A DNA stretch of 64,000 nt from CAWEWH01 sp963812775 (GTDB lineage: Bacteria; Pseudomonadota; Alphaproteobacteria; Rhizobiales; Beijerinckiaceae), in assembly GCA_963812775.1 (NCBI GenBank), contig CAWEWH010000005.1, positions 744,001 to 808,000 of the forward strand, in the 5' to 3' direction. Position 1 is the stretch's first letter; each line of letters starts with the position of its first letter. The notes beneath the pieces were generated by a model. It was given only the letters and a program-made list of their open reading frames with translations. It was not told where the DNA came from and made no database searches. Position numbers and translations under genes: made by a program. Shown in pieces: positions 37,347 through 47,464 of the stretch.

Positions 37347-38319
37347 GTGCTTGCGTTCGTCGCGATCCATCGGTTCAGCCGTGCTCCGCGCCGATGGCGC
37401 CTCGCGATCCCACGGCGGCACCGGTTGCATCTGTTGCTTAAGATGCGCGATCAAAGCCTGGATGGCGGGCTTGCGGCTCTTGTTGTGCGGCACCAGCGCT
37501 TTGAGCCAAAGTTCGGTCGACCGGGAAAGTCCGGCAGCACCGCGAACGAGCCGTTTCTGACGCGAGCGACTGGCGAGCGATGTACTCAGCGACCACGGCA
37601 ATGCCACGGCCGCGGCAAGCGATGTCATGCAGAATCTGCGTGTCGTTGGCGCTGAAGCGGGTACGGACCTCGACGTTTATGCGCCGCGCGGGCTCTCGAA
37701 TGACCAGGTCGAGCCCGTTGCGTGAAAGGTCAGGCAGTCATGGTCGACGAGGTCGCGCGGGTGCTCGGGGCGCTCCACGCCTGTCGAGATAGTCTGGGGC
37801 GGCGCACAGGAGACGTGGATAGGGGCACAGCGGCTCATCGATGACGTTGGCGTACGAGGCCGGCAGCGCGCCAATGGCGACGTCGATAGCCTTCCTCGAT
37901 CGGGTTGACCGAGCGGTCGACGAGAACCACCTCGAGGGTGACGCCGGGATGCACGATCCTGAAAGTCGCTGAGGATGGTGCCGAGATAGTTGATGGTGAC
38001 GGTGGTCGGCGCCTTGATCCGGAGATGGCCTTCGACGCCGCTTGCCAGTTCGGCCAGCGCCGCTCAACGCCTCCTCGACCTCGCCGACAATCGCCTGGTA
38101 GCGGGGCAGATAGCGTTCTCCAACGTCGGTGAGCAGCAATTGGCGCGTCGAACGAAGGAAGAGCTTCGCGTCCATCTGGTCCTCAAGCCGGCTGATACGC
38201 TTGGTGATGACCGAGGGCGCCACCCCCAACTGCCGCGCTGCTGCCGAGAAGCTACCGGCCCGCGCCGTGGTGAGGAAGGCCTTGATGTTCAGCAGCGTGT
38301 CCATCGAGCTGGTTGCCAT
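37338..38319 (-). CDS. LysR-family transcriptional regulator, frame breaks
   Basis: The N-terminal winged helix is clear: MDTLLNIKAFLTTARAGSFS, AAARQLGVAPSVITKRISRL, EDQMDAKLFLRSTRQLLLTD. ATG 38319 or 38304 can start it. The effector domain is split over three frames: LRIKAPTTVTINYLGTILSD, VIDEPLCPYPRLLCAAPDYL, then ALVPHNKSRKPAIQALIAHL near the C-terminus, with the stop at 37338. It is transcribed away from the FAD oxidoreductase/aconitase X operon and heads the amidohydrolase-Rieske strand, so it is the natural regulator of one or both. The ligand is unknown. Confidence 0.82.
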
Positions 38320-38360
38320 TGCCTCAGAGTGCTTCGGAGAGTGCACTTGAGAAGCCCCGT

Positions 38361-38384
38361 TTCGCAACGAATATCTTTCGCGAA
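38361..38384. promoter_or_regulatory. Candidate LysR operator between LysR gene and FAD oxidoreductase operon
   Basis: TTCGC (38361-38365) and GCGAA (38380-38384) form an interrupted dyad with a 14-base spacer; the right arm is itself the palindrome TTCGCGAA. It lies 42 bp from the regulator start, where LysR-type autoregulatory sites are usually found. Assignment rests on position and symmetry only. Confidence 0.35.
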
Positions 38385-38523
38385 TCGAGAAAGCTGAGCT
38401 TGCCAAATAGCTTCTTCCTTGCCCTATTGGGTTAGATCAGAAGTCCGACGACAGCCCGAATAGGGCTCCAACGCCGAGGCGCGAGCTTCGGCTTTGCTGG
38501 TCTTGATCGACGGGAGGTGCTGC

Positions 38524-39843
38524 ATGGCTGAGCCGGAAGTCTCGACCGGCACGCGCGTCGTCAGGCGCAACGGCAAGGAGGGCGCACAGCGCGCCAGCGC
38601 TGACATCTGTGTCGTCGGCGCCGGCATCGCCGGCGTATCGGCCGCGATTGAGGCCGCGCGTCTCGGCCGCAAGGTGCTCATCGTCGACGGCCTGCCGGTG
38701 CTCGGCGGCCAGGCGGTAAACTCCATCATCGGCACGTTCTGCGGCCTCTTCGCCAACGGCACGCATGGCCACCAGTTCACCCGCGGCATTGCCGACGACA
38801 TTCTGCGCGATCTCGGCCGGCAGGATAAGGCGCTCTACTACCGGCACGGGCCGCTCACCACGGTCGTCTACTACGACGAGATTGCGCTGGCCCGCTGGAT
38901 CGAAGAGACGGTGCGGGCGGAGGGCATTACCGTGCTGCTGGGCGCCGTGCTTCGCGACGTGAAGCGCGAGGGCCGTCGCGTGGTCGAGCTCGATTGCGCC
39001 ACCCGCTATGGCGATGTGCGCATCTCCGCCACGGGTTTCGTCGACGCGACCGGCGACGCCGCGCTCGCCTGGAATGCCGGCTTTGCGTGCCACGAGCCGG
39101 AGGGCGAGCCCGTCTACGGCACTCAGATGGTCATCCTCGAGAACATCGACGAGGCCAAGCAGCCGACCAAACAGGAAATTTCCGATCGCATGAAGGAGAA
39201 GGCCGACAGCTACGGCCTGTTGCGCCGCGAGGGTCTCGCCTTCATCATTCCTGGCCGCGGGGTGGCAGCCATGAACATGACGCACATCGAGACGCCGCTC
39301 GATCCGCTCGCCGCGTCCAAGTGCACCCTCGAAGGTCGTGACCAGGCGGATCGCGCCGTGAAATTCCTGCGCGAGCAGTTCCCCGCCTGTTTCGGCAACG
39401 CCAAGGTGCGTGCCTACGGCTTCCCGGGCATCCGCCAGACCCGCTGGATCGTTGGGCGCCAGCAGCTCAGCGTCAACGATGTGATGCAGGGGACGCGCTT
39501 CCCGGACGCTGTCGCGCGTACCGCCTGGCCGATCGAGCTGCATTACAGCCAGGGTCACCACTGGCACACCTTCGACGAGCAGCACGTCCACTACATCCCG
39601 CTTGGGAGTTTGATTCCTGGGGAAGCCGACAACGTGGTCGCGGCCGGCCGCTGCATCGATGCGGACAAGGCGGCCCTGTCGTCGGTCCGCGTCATGGGCC
39701 CGTGCATCGCCATGGGGGCGGCGGCGGCGCACGTCCTCGATCTGGCTGGCACCGGCAGCGTGCACCAGATCGATATCGCGGCGCTGCGCACGCGGCTCTA
39801 CGACAACATCGACCGGGTCGACCCGGCCGAGCGCGCTGCCTGA
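38524..39843 (+). CDS. FAD-dependent oxidoreductase (FAD_oxidored, pfam12831-like)
   Basis: 439 residues, clean. GGGAGGTG stands six bases before the ATG. The dinucleotide fold ADICVVGAGIAGVSAAIEAA (about 25-45) and VLIVDGLPVLGGQAVNSIIG match the family in which a conserved GG-x-A/G-T loop binds FAD. Further FAD contacts: TGFVDATGDAALAW and VVAAGRCIDADKAALSSVRV near the C-terminus. It is probably a dehydrogenase or oxidase of an organic acid or hydroxy compound. It starts the operon with aconitase X, an importer and an IlvD/Edd enzyme. Confidence 0.88.
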   Translation: MAEPEVSTGTRVVRRNGKEGAQRASADICVVGAGIAGVSAAIEAARLGRKVLIVDGLPVLGGQAVNSIIGTFCGLFANGTHGHQFTRGIADDILRDLGRQDKALYYRHGPLTTVVYYDEIALARWIEETVRAEGITVLLGAVLRDVKREGRRVVELDCATRYGDVRISATGFVDATGDAALAWNAGFACHEPEGEPVYGTQMVILENIDEAKQPTKQEISDRMKEKADSYGLLRREGLAFIIPGRGVAAMNMTHIETPLDPLAASKCTLEGRDQADRAVKFLREQFPACFGNAKVRAYGFPGIRQTRWIVGRQQLSVNDVMQGTRFPDAVARTAWPIELHYSQGHHWHTFDEQHVHYIPLGSLIPGEADNVVAAGRCIDADKAALSSVRVMGPCIAMGAAAAHVLDLAGTGSVHQIDIAALRTRLYDNIDRVDPAERAA

Positions 39844-39855
39844 AGGAGCTGACGC

Positions 39856-41132
39856 ATGCGGCTCTCCGCTGACGAGCAGGCCATGCTGGATGGGGCGCAC
39901 GGCCCCGCCAAGCAAAAGGCCATGGATTTGCTGGTCCGCTATGGCGAGGCGCTCGGCGCCGAGCGGCTTGTCGCGACGAACAATGTGGCCGGCGCCTTCA
40001 ATGCGTCCACGCCGTCGGTGCAGCGCGATTGCGCGGCGCGGCTTCGACGCCGTCTATTCGGAGCTCAATCTCGACAGCCAGGAGGTGGTCGAGGTGCCGC
40101 GCATGGTCGCGCATACGTGCCAGCTCATCACCGGCATCGACAACGACAATTGGCGCATCCAGGGAATTCCGGACGACCTCGCCCAATCACAAAAAGATGC
40201 GGAAGCCTTCTTCGGCGCGCCGCGGCATCAACATGTTCGCCACCTGCACGCCCTATCAAGTTGGCAACGTGCCCGTGAAGGGGGAGCACTGCGCCTGGAT
40301 GGAGTCCTCCGCGGTTGTGTATTGCAACGCCGTGCTTGGTGCCCGCACCAACACCGAGGGCAAGGAGAGCACCGGTGCCGCGGCCTTGACGGGCCGCATT
40401 CCTTACTTCGGCTATCACGCCCCCGAGAATCGCCGCGGCAACTTCCTGGTCGAGGTCGATTTCGACGTCGACGACATGATGGATTGGGGCCTGCTCGGCT
40501 ACTATCTCGGCGAGATCGTTCAGGAAGAGGTGCCCGTGCTGCGCGGCATCAAGCATCAGCCAAGTCTCATCAAGCTGAAGCACTTCGGCGCCGCGGCTGC
40601 TTCATCCGGCGGTGTCGAGATGTACCATATTCCGGGCGTGACGCCGGAGGCGCGCGACGAGCACGAGGCCTTCGGCGGCCGCAAGGTCGAGGGCTCGCTG
40701 CGCTTCGGCCCCGCGGAGCGGCGCATCGCCTACGACAACCTCAATTGTGCCTCGAGCCGCGACATCGACTTCGTCATGCTGGGCTGCCCGCACAATTCCA
40801 TCGATCAGGTATGGCTGATCGCCTCGATGCTCGACGGCAAGAAGATTTCTGCCAACACGCAGCTCTGGGTGCACACGCCCCGCGCCATTCGCCAGGTCGC
40901 CGATCGCAACGGCTACACCAAGATGATCAGCGACGCCGGCGGCGTGGTGATGAGCGATACCTGCCCGGCCATCTCGCGGCACCTGCCGAAGGGCACGCGC
41001 ACCGTTGCCACCGATTCCGCCAAGCAGGCCCACTATCTGCCGGCCATCACCGGCGTGGAGGCATGGTTCGGCTCGGTCAAGGATTGCGTCGAGGCGGCGC
41101 TGAGCGGCCGCTGGAACGGGGGAATCGAATGA
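39856..41132 (+). CDS. Aconitase X catalytic (large) subunit, two frame breaks
   Basis: About 425 residues. Starts MRLSADEQAMLDGAHGPAKQ, typical of AcnX. Extra bases near 40035 and 40215 split it; the conserved parts are AVYSELNLDSQEVVEVPRMV, GINMFATCTPYQVGNVPVKG (with the conserved CTPY element), GESSAV-like CAWMESSAVVYCNAVLGART, and SDTCPAISR near the end. Bacterial two-subunit aconitase X enzymes include cis-3-hydroxy-L-proline dehydratase; archaeal ones are phosphomevalonate dehydratase. The usual proline racemase or ornithine cyclodeaminase partners of the hydroxyproline pathway are absent here, so another hydroxy-acid substrate is possible. Confidence 0.87.
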
Positions 41133-41596
41133 GCGAGGTTCTGACGCCGCGGCCGGTTCTTGATCAGGTCATCACGCTGCGTGGTCGTAAGGTCGTCGGC
41201 GGCGTGACCGAGGGCGAGGCGCTTGTGACGCGCCAGACCATTTCGGGTTGGGGTGGCATCAATGAGCGTGACGGCACGATCATCGAGCGGCGGCACGAGC
41301 TGCGCGGCACGAGCTTCAAGGACAAGGTGCTGGTTTTCCCGGGGGCCAAGGGGTCATCCGGCTGGTCGGCCTATTTTCACATGACGCGCCTCAACGGTGC
41401 CGCCCCAAAGGCCATGCTGTTCAACAAGATGACCACCAAGGTGGCGCTCGGCGCTGTCGTCACGCACGCCCCCGCCATGACTGATTTTGATCGCGATCCC
41501 ATCGAGGTGATCGAGACCGGCGACTGGGTCAAGGTTGACGCCGATCGCGGCATCGTTGAGGTCAGGAAGCGCCGGGCGGCACCCAGCTCTGAATGA
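41129..41596 (+). CDS. Aconitase X swivel (small) subunit, DUF126
   Basis: 155 residues, overlapping the large subunit as ATGA. It has the swivel-domain features GEALVTRQTISGWGGINERD and KVLVFPGAKGSSGWSAYFHM (the PGxxGS(S/C) loop). It should close the active site over the substrate of the large subunit. The pairing as separate subunits in this order is the bacterial type II arrangement. Function as for the large subunit. Confidence 0.9.
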   Translation: MSEVLTPRPVLDQVITLRGRKVVGGVTEGEALVTRQTISGWGGINERDGTIIERRHELRGTSFKDKVLVFPGAKGSSGWSAYFHMTRLNGAAPKAMLFNKMTTKVALGAVVTHAPAMTDFDRDPIEVIETGDWVKVDADRGIVEVRKRRAAPSSE

Positions 41597-41642
41597 ACGC
41601 CGACAAGCGGCGCACAGGAACAAGGATCGGGAGGAAGAAGCG

Positions 41643-42680
41643 ATGACGTTACTGCGAGGCACCTTCCATCGGCGCCGTGCATTGTGGCTCATAGCCGGCG
41701 CTGCCCTCGCGGCCGCCGCGCCGGCGCGCGCGCAAACGCAGAACTGGGATGATGTGGTCAAGGCTGCCAAGGCCGAGGGCAAGCTCGTGCTCTACACCGC
41801 CTTCGTCGGTCAGCCGAGCACCAAGGCTATCGCCAAGGCCTTCGAGACGAAATACGGGATCGCCGTCGACGTGCTCGAGGCGCGCGCCAGCGAGATCAGG
41901 GAGCGGGTTCGCGTCGAGCAGGCGGCCGGCCGCTTCCTCGCCGACGTGATGTTCACCAGCGAAGGCCAGACCAAGCTTTACGACCGCGAGGACAAATCCG
42001 TCGATCCGGTCCCGGTGACGCCCAACAGCGCCAAGATCAAGGAGCGCTTCAAGCTCAAGGTGCCGATGGCCTCGGTGATGACCATCCCGTACGGCATCCT
42101 GGTGAATACAGGGATGGTCAAGGCGGGCGAGGAGCCCAAGAGCTGGAAGGATCTGACGGACGCCAAGTGGAAGGGCAAGATCCTGGCCGACGATCCCCGC
42201 GCCGTCGGCGGAGGCTATCTCTGGGCCTTCGTGATGCACGACACGTTCGGAGAGGAGTTCAACCAGAGACTCGCCGAGAACACGCCAACCTTCACGCGCG
42301 ATCAGCGCGAGTCGCAGCGGCGCGTGGCGCGCGGCGAGTTCGCGCTCTACGCGCCATTCATCCTCACCGACACGGCGAGCCTGAAAGGCTTGCCCGTGAA
42401 GGCCGTCGTTCCCCAGGAGGGGACGCCCTACGTTCTCTACGGCAACGTTCTGCTGAAGAACGCGCCGCACCCGAACGCCGCACGGCTCTACATCGACTTC
42501 CTGCAGGGGCCCGAAGCACAGCTCATCTATGCCGGTGAGGGTCACGGGCCGGTGGTCGACGGGATCGGCGAGGCTGTTCCTCCCGAAGTGCGGCCGATTG
42601 CCGAAGCGAAGCTGCTCGGAACCTCCGATTCCGATCGGCAGAACGAGATGATCGACCGGTTCAAACGAATTTATAAGTGA
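41643..42680 (+). CDS. Family 1-type periplasmic solute-binding protein
   Basis: 345 residues with GGGAGGAAG before ATG 41643. The signal peptide (RRRALWLIAGAALAAAAPARA, Arg-rich start) is followed by the same fold as the protein at 33706: WDDVVKAAKAEGKLVLYTAF, MASVMTIPYGILVNTGMVKA, RVARGEFALYAPFILTDTAS and NAPHPNAARLYIDFLQGPEA. With the next two genes it forms a complete importer, placed inside the aconitase X/IlvD operon, so it probably brings in the pathway's hydroxy-acid substrate rather than iron. Confidence 0.88.
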   Translation: MTLLRGTFHRRRALWLIAGAALAAAAPARAQTQNWDDVVKAAKAEGKLVLYTAFVGQPSTKAIAKAFETKYGIAVDVLEARASEIRERVRVEQAAGRFLADVMFTSEGQTKLYDREDKSVDPVPVTPNSAKIKERFKLKVPMASVMTIPYGILVNTGMVKAGEEPKSWKDLTDAKWKGKILADDPRAVGGGYLWAFVMHDTFGEEFNQRLAENTPTFTRDQRESQRRVARGEFALYAPFILTDTASLKGLPVKAVVPQEGTPYVLYGNVLLKNAPHPNAARLYIDFLQGPEAQLIYAGEGHGPVVDGIGEAVPPEVRPIAEAKLLGTSDSDRQNEMIDRFKRIYK

Positions 42681-42701
42681 GCACACTCTGTCCCAGACGG
42701 G

Positions 42702-44501
42702 ATGGCGCTCAAGGCTGAAGGGCCCGACGGAATGTCGATTACCCTCGAGCACACGGGATTGGCGCCGGCGCCTGAGGTTCGCGGCGCGCCCCGGGTACCG
42801 CGACCATTGCAGCGCCTCTTGGCGGGGGCGGGCCCGCGCTACGTCGGCGTTGGCCTGCTCATCCTCATCCTGGGCTTTCTGACCGTCTATCCGCTGTCGA
42901 TGCTCTTCTACGGCAGCCTGCATTCGACGCCGCCTGGCATGGCGGGCGAGTTCAACCTCGACGGTTACCGCAAGATCATCACCGCCGAGAACATCACGGT
43001 TCTCCTCAACACGGTCGGCTTGTCGCTGGTCAAGACCGTGCTGGCCATGGTGCTCGCCATGCTGCTGGCATGGATCGTGGCTCGCACCGACACCCCGGCG
43101 CGCGGCACGCTGGAAGTCCTCATCACCCTGCCGTTCTTCATTCCGCCCATCCTCACCGCCATGGCCTGGGGCATGTTGGGCAACACGCAAGTCGGCACCA
43201 TCAACCTCGTGTGGAAGTGGCTCTCCGGATCCGACAAGGCCCTGGTCAACGTCTATTCGTACGGCGGCGTCGTCTGGCACATGATGCAATATTCTATGCC
43301 GTTCCTGTTCTTGTTCATCGTCGACGCGTTCCGGGCAATGGATCCGTCGCTGGAGGAATCGGCCGCATGTGTGGCGCCTCGCGCTGGCGCACGTTTCGGC
43401 AGATCACCTTGATGCTGATGCTGCCGGTGGTCTCCGCCTCGTTCATTCTCAGCCTGATCCGCGGCATTGAATCGTTCGAAGTCGCCGTTGTTCTTCGGTA
43501 CGCCGGCCGGCATCACCGTGATAACCACCGAGATCTACAACGCCATCAACCATCGCGCCACGCCCGACTACCAGTACGCAACGGCGCTCTCCTTCGCGAT
43601 CCTGGCGCTGATGTTCCTGCTTGTGCTCTGGCAATGGCGGATGTTGCGTGGCAAGAGCTTCCAGACCGTCACCGGCAAGGGCTATCGGCCTAGCGTCACG
43701 AAGCTCGGCCCTTGGCGCTGGGTGACCTTCGCGTTCTGCATCCTGTTCTTCATCATCACTGTGGTGCTGCCGGTTGGCCAGTTGGCCATCGGCTCGTTCT
43801 TCCGTTTCTTCGGGTTCTACAGCGTCGACATGCTGACGCTCGAACACTATCGCGCTGTGTTCGAGAGCCGCGAGCTGTGGCGGGCGGCGCGCAACACCGC
43901 CGTCCTTGGTCTGCTCGGGGCCACGGCCACCATGGTGCTCGGCGGCATCGTCGCTTACGTGTCGACCCGCACGACCTGGCGCGGCCGCCGCCTCATCGAT
44001 GCGCTCGCCTGGCTGCCCTGGATGATGCCCGGCATGGTGCTCGGGGTCGGATTCCTGTGGGCCTTCGCGCTGCTGCCCGGACCCATCCCCATCTACGGCA
44101 CGATCTGGGCACTGCTGCTCGCCTACATGGCGCTCGGCACGCCGATCGCTGTGCGCGTCATGTCGAGCGCCTATCACCAGCTTTCCTTCGACCTGGAGGA
44201 ATGCTCGCGCGTGCACGGCGCCTCGTGGCTGCAGACCTTGTGGCGCATCCTCATCGCGCTGGCCTGGCCGGCCTTCGCGGTCGGCTGGGTGCTGACCTTC
44301 TTCGGCATCATGCGCGAACTGAGCGCCTCGATCCTGCTCTACTCGGTCGGCTCCGAGGTGCTCTCGGTGGTGCTGCTCAAGATGTGGACTAACGGCAATG
44401 CCGAGCAGGTCTCGGTCGTCGGCCTCATGATGATGCTGCTCGTCATCATGTTCCGCTGGGTGCAGCTCAGGGTCATCAAGCGGCGCATATCTACGCTATA
44501 G
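42702..44501 (+). CDS. Fbp-type ABC transporter permease with two fused membrane domains, two frame breaks
   Basis: About 600 residues. The first half runs in one frame to DPSLEESA near 43368, continues MCGASRWRTFRQITLMLMLP in a second frame (one base lost, GCCCGC to GCCGC), and returns after an extra base near 43490 to FFGTPAGITVITTEIYNAIN and the clean second half with the EAA loop DLEECSRVHGASWLQTLWRI. ATG 42702 is used; 42732 is an alternative. The architecture matches the permease at 11231, so the two importers are paralogues. Confidence 0.85.
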
Positions 44502-44512
44502 GCGGAAGCGAC

Positions 44513-45607
44513 ATGGGAGACGTGACGCTCGACAATGTCAGCCGCGCCTTCGGGCCCGTGACGGCGGTCGACCGCATCAATCTGCATGTCGGGCGCGGCG
44601 AGTTCGTGACCCTGCTCGGGCCCTCCGGCTGCGGCAAGACCACGACGCTGCGCATGGTGGCAGGGCTCGAGCAGAATACGAGCGGGCGCATCGCCATCGG
44701 CGACACGGTGGTGAGCGACGCCGCCACGGGGTTCTTTCTGCCGCCCGAGCAGCGCCGCCTCGGCATGGTGTTCCAATCCTACGCCATCTGGCCGCACATG
44801 ACGGTGTTCGACAACGTCGCCTATCCGCTGCGCGTCCGGCGGCGATCCGCCGCGGAAACCAAGGAACGCGTCGGCCGCGCGCTCGCTCTCGTCGAGATGG
44901 AGCCGTACGCCGAGCGACCCGCACCGGCTCTGTCCGGCGGCCAGCAGCAGCGCGTCGCCATCGCGCGCGCCCTGGTGTTCGAACCGGAAGTGCTGCTGCT
45001 CGACGAGCCGCTCAGCAACCTCGACGCCCGCCTGCGCACCCAGATGGGTGACGAATTCCGCGCCCTGCAGAAACGGCTCGGCATCACCACGCTCTACGTC
45101 ACCCACGACCAAAGCGAGGCCATGGCGCTTTCGGATCGCGTCGTGGTCATGGCGAGCGGCAAGATTCTTCAGGTGGGGCAGCCCGAGATGATTTATCGGC
45201 GTCCAGAAAGCCGCGCCGTCGCGGCGTTCTTCGGTGCCCCCAACCTGCTCGATGCGCAGGTTCGCGGCTGCCGCCCAAATGGCGGCGCGGCTTTCGTGCT
45301 CGACATCGAAGGCCAGGGTTTTGCCGGGCTCTGCCATGCGGCAACCGCGGTGCCGGCCGGCGCCACGGTCACGGTCGTGCTGCGTCCTGAGAGCCTGTCC
45401 GTCGGCCGCGCCGCGCAGGGCAACGGCGCCTTGACGTGGTCGGGGAGAGTGGTGGAGTCGATCTTCCGCGGCTCGCACCGCTCCATCGTCGTGGAAACCG
45501 GCGGGCGGCGTCTGAATGTCGAAGCCTCGCCTCTCGCCGATGTTGGCGTTGGCGCCGACGTCACGGTCACGGCACCGTCGGAGGCCGCCTGGGCGGTGCG
45601 CGACTGA
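44513..45607 (+). CDS. ABC transporter ATP-binding protein, FbpC/PotA type
   Basis: 364 residues, clean. Walker A GPSGCGKTTTLRMVAG, Q-loop VFQSYAIWPHM, signature LSGGQQQR, Walker B LLLLDEPLSNLD, switch VTHDQSEA, then a C-terminal TOBE domain (FFGAPNLLDAQVRG, VLRPESLSVG). It completes the importer with the fused permease. Its stop is two bases before the IlvD/Edd gene, so the metabolic gene is translated from the same message. Confidence 0.9.
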   Translation: MGDVTLDNVSRAFGPVTAVDRINLHVGRGEFVTLLGPSGCGKTTTLRMVAGLEQNTSGRIAIGDTVVSDAATGFFLPPEQRRLGMVFQSYAIWPHMTVFDNVAYPLRVRRRSAAETKERVGRALALVEMEPYAERPAPALSGGQQQRVAIARALVFEPEVLLLDEPLSNLDARLRTQMGDEFRALQKRLGITTLYVTHDQSEAMALSDRVVVMASGKILQVGQPEMIYRRPESRAVAAFFGAPNLLDAQVRGCRPNGGAAFVLDIEGQGFAGLCHAATAVPAGATVTVVLRPESLSVGRAAQGNGALTWSGRVVESIFRGSHRSIVVETGGRRLNVEASPLADVGVGADVTVTAPSEAAWAVRD

Positions 45608-45609
45608 CC

Positions 45610-47301
45610 ATGGGCCCGCCAATGACACGCAAGCTTCGCAGCAATTTCGACGAAGGCAGCTCCCGTTGGGCGGTGCGCCGCGCGCAATGGCGGGCGCTTG
45701 GGCTGACCGACGAGGACATGCGAAAACCCAAGATCGCCGTGGTGAACTCCTCGTCCGAGCTCTCCATCTGCTTCAGCCATCTCGACGGGGTGGCGGCGGC
45801 CGTTAAGGACGCGGTCCGCGCGGCGGGCGGCCTGCCGTTCGAGATCCGCACCATGGCGCCGTCGGACTTCATTCACAGCGCCGGGCGCGCCGCGACCTAT
45901 CTGCTGCCGAGCCGCGATCTCATCACCAACGATATCGAGGCCGGCGTCGAAGGCGCTCAGCTCGATGGCATGGTGGTGCTGACCTCGTGCGACAAGACCG
46001 GTCCCGGCCAGCTCATGGCGGCCGCCCGCATCAACATCCCAACCATCGTCGTCATCTGCGGCTACCAGCCGAGCGGCACCTACAACAACCATCACGTCGA
46101 CATCGAAGAGGTGTTCCTTGGCGCCGGCCATCACCTTTCCGGCAAGCTCTCGTTTGACGACTTGAAGGGCATGAGCGAGGTGGCGATTCGCGGCCCCGGC
46201 GTCTGTTCCGGCATGGGGACGGCCAACTCGGTCCACGTCATGTGCGAGGCACTTGGCATGACGTTGCCGGGGGCGGCCCCGGTGCTCGCCAACAGTCCGC
46301 GCATGTTCGACTACGCGCGTCGCTCGGGAGCCCGCATTGTCGACATGGTGTGGGAGGATCTGACGCCGCGCAAGATTCTGGGGCCGGCCGCTTTCGCCAA
46401 CGCGGCCGCCATGGTGCTCGCCGTCTCCGGCTCCATCAACTGCATCAAGCATCTGCAGGCCATCGCCACGGAAGCCAAGACGGACGTCGATGTCTACGGG
46501 CTGTTCGACGAGCTCGGCGACAAGATTCCCGTGCTCACCGCCATTCGCCCGATGGGCGCCGATCCCATCGAGGCGCTCGAGGCAGCCGGTGGCGCGAGTG
46601 CCGTGCTGAAGCAGCTCGAGTCGCTCCTCGACACCTCGCCGCTCACCGTCACTGGGAAGACGCTGGCCGAAAACCTCGAGGACGCGCAAGTTCACAATGC
46701 CGATGCCGTGCGCCCCATCGACCGGCCGTTCTCAGCCGAGGCGCCCATTGTCATGCTGCGGGGCTCATTGGCGCCGGACGGGGCGATCATCAAGCTTGGG
46801 CTGCGGACCGGCCGCACGCTGAGCTTTGAGGGCAGGGCGCGTGTCTTCGACGTGCCGCAAGCATCGGTGGACGCCATCATCAATGGTGGCGTCAAGGCCG
46901 GCGACGTGATCGTGCTGCGTGGCGTCGGCGTGCGCGGAGGTCCCGGCATGGGCGGCGCCTCGCGGACGGTCTTTGCGCTCGACGGCATGCCCTTCGCGGC
47001 AAATGTGGCGGTGGTCACGGACGGGCAGCTGTCTGGTCTCGTCAATGTTGGCCTGGTGGTCGGCGAGGTGACGCCGGAATCCGCGGTCGGTGGCCCGCTC
47101 GCGCTGGTTGAGGACGGCGACACCATCGTCATCGATGTCAACCGCAAGGTCGTCGACCTCGTCGTGCCGGAAGCCGAGCTCGCCGCACGCCGCACGCGGC
47201 TGAAGCTTGCGCCCATGCCCACCGATTCCGGGTGGCTCACGCTCTATGGCCGCAACGTCGGCCCGCTCGCCAAGGGCGCGACGTTGGCCGGAGACAGGTG
47301 A
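45610..47301 (+). CDS. IlvD/Edd-family dehydratase
   Basis: 563 residues from ATG 45610; ATG 45622 (MTRKLRSNFDEGS) may be the true start. Iron-sulfur cysteines of the family are kept: SELSICFSH, SCDKTGPGQLMAA and GVCSGMGTANSVH. Other landmarks: SGSINCIKHLQAIA, RGVGVRGGPGMGG, TDGQLSGLVNVGLVVGEVTP. The family dehydrates dihydroxy acids (biosynthetic IlvD), 6-phosphogluconate, or sugar acids. Since it is encoded with an importer, aconitase X and an FAD oxidoreductase, a catabolic sugar- or hydroxy-acid dehydratase is more likely than the biosynthetic enzyme. Confidence 0.88.
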   Translation: MGPPMTRKLRSNFDEGSSRWAVRRAQWRALGLTDEDMRKPKIAVVNSSSELSICFSHLDGVAAAVKDAVRAAGGLPFEIRTMAPSDFIHSAGRAATYLLPSRDLITNDIEAGVEGAQLDGMVVLTSCDKTGPGQLMAAARINIPTIVVICGYQPSGTYNNHHVDIEEVFLGAGHHLSGKLSFDDLKGMSEVAIRGPGVCSGMGTANSVHVMCEALGMTLPGAAPVLANSPRMFDYARRSGARIVDMVWEDLTPRKILGPAAFANAAAMVLAVSGSINCIKHLQAIATEAKTDVDVYGLFDELGDKIPVLTAIRPMGADPIEALEAAGGASAVLKQLESLLDTSPLTVTGKTLAENLEDAQVHNADAVRPIDRPFSAEAPIVMLRGSLAPDGAIIKLGLRTGRTLSFEGRARVFDVPQASVDAIINGGVKAGDVIVLRGVGVRGGPGMGGASRTVFALDGMPFAANVAVVTDGQLSGLVNVGLVVGEVTPESAVGGPLALVEDGDTIVIDVNRKVVDLVVPEAELAARRTRLKLAPMPTDSGWLTLYGRNVGPLAKGATLAGDR

Positions 47302-47464
47302 AGCGGGCGAGTGAACCGCGTGTCGGCCAATCGACACCAACGCAGCTCGTTCAGCACGCGATCCCTCTCCCCCTCTCCAGCGGCTCATGCCGCTTTTGTC
47401 CCTACGACCAAACGATATAGAGGTTATCAAGCTCCTTTGTCGGACAACCCTTGACGAGGCTCTC

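Noticed and set aside
41649..43289. 546-codon minus-strand open frame opposite the Fbp-type importer
   Set aside because: Shadow of a GC-rich coding region; no motif, and the plus-strand genes are clear.
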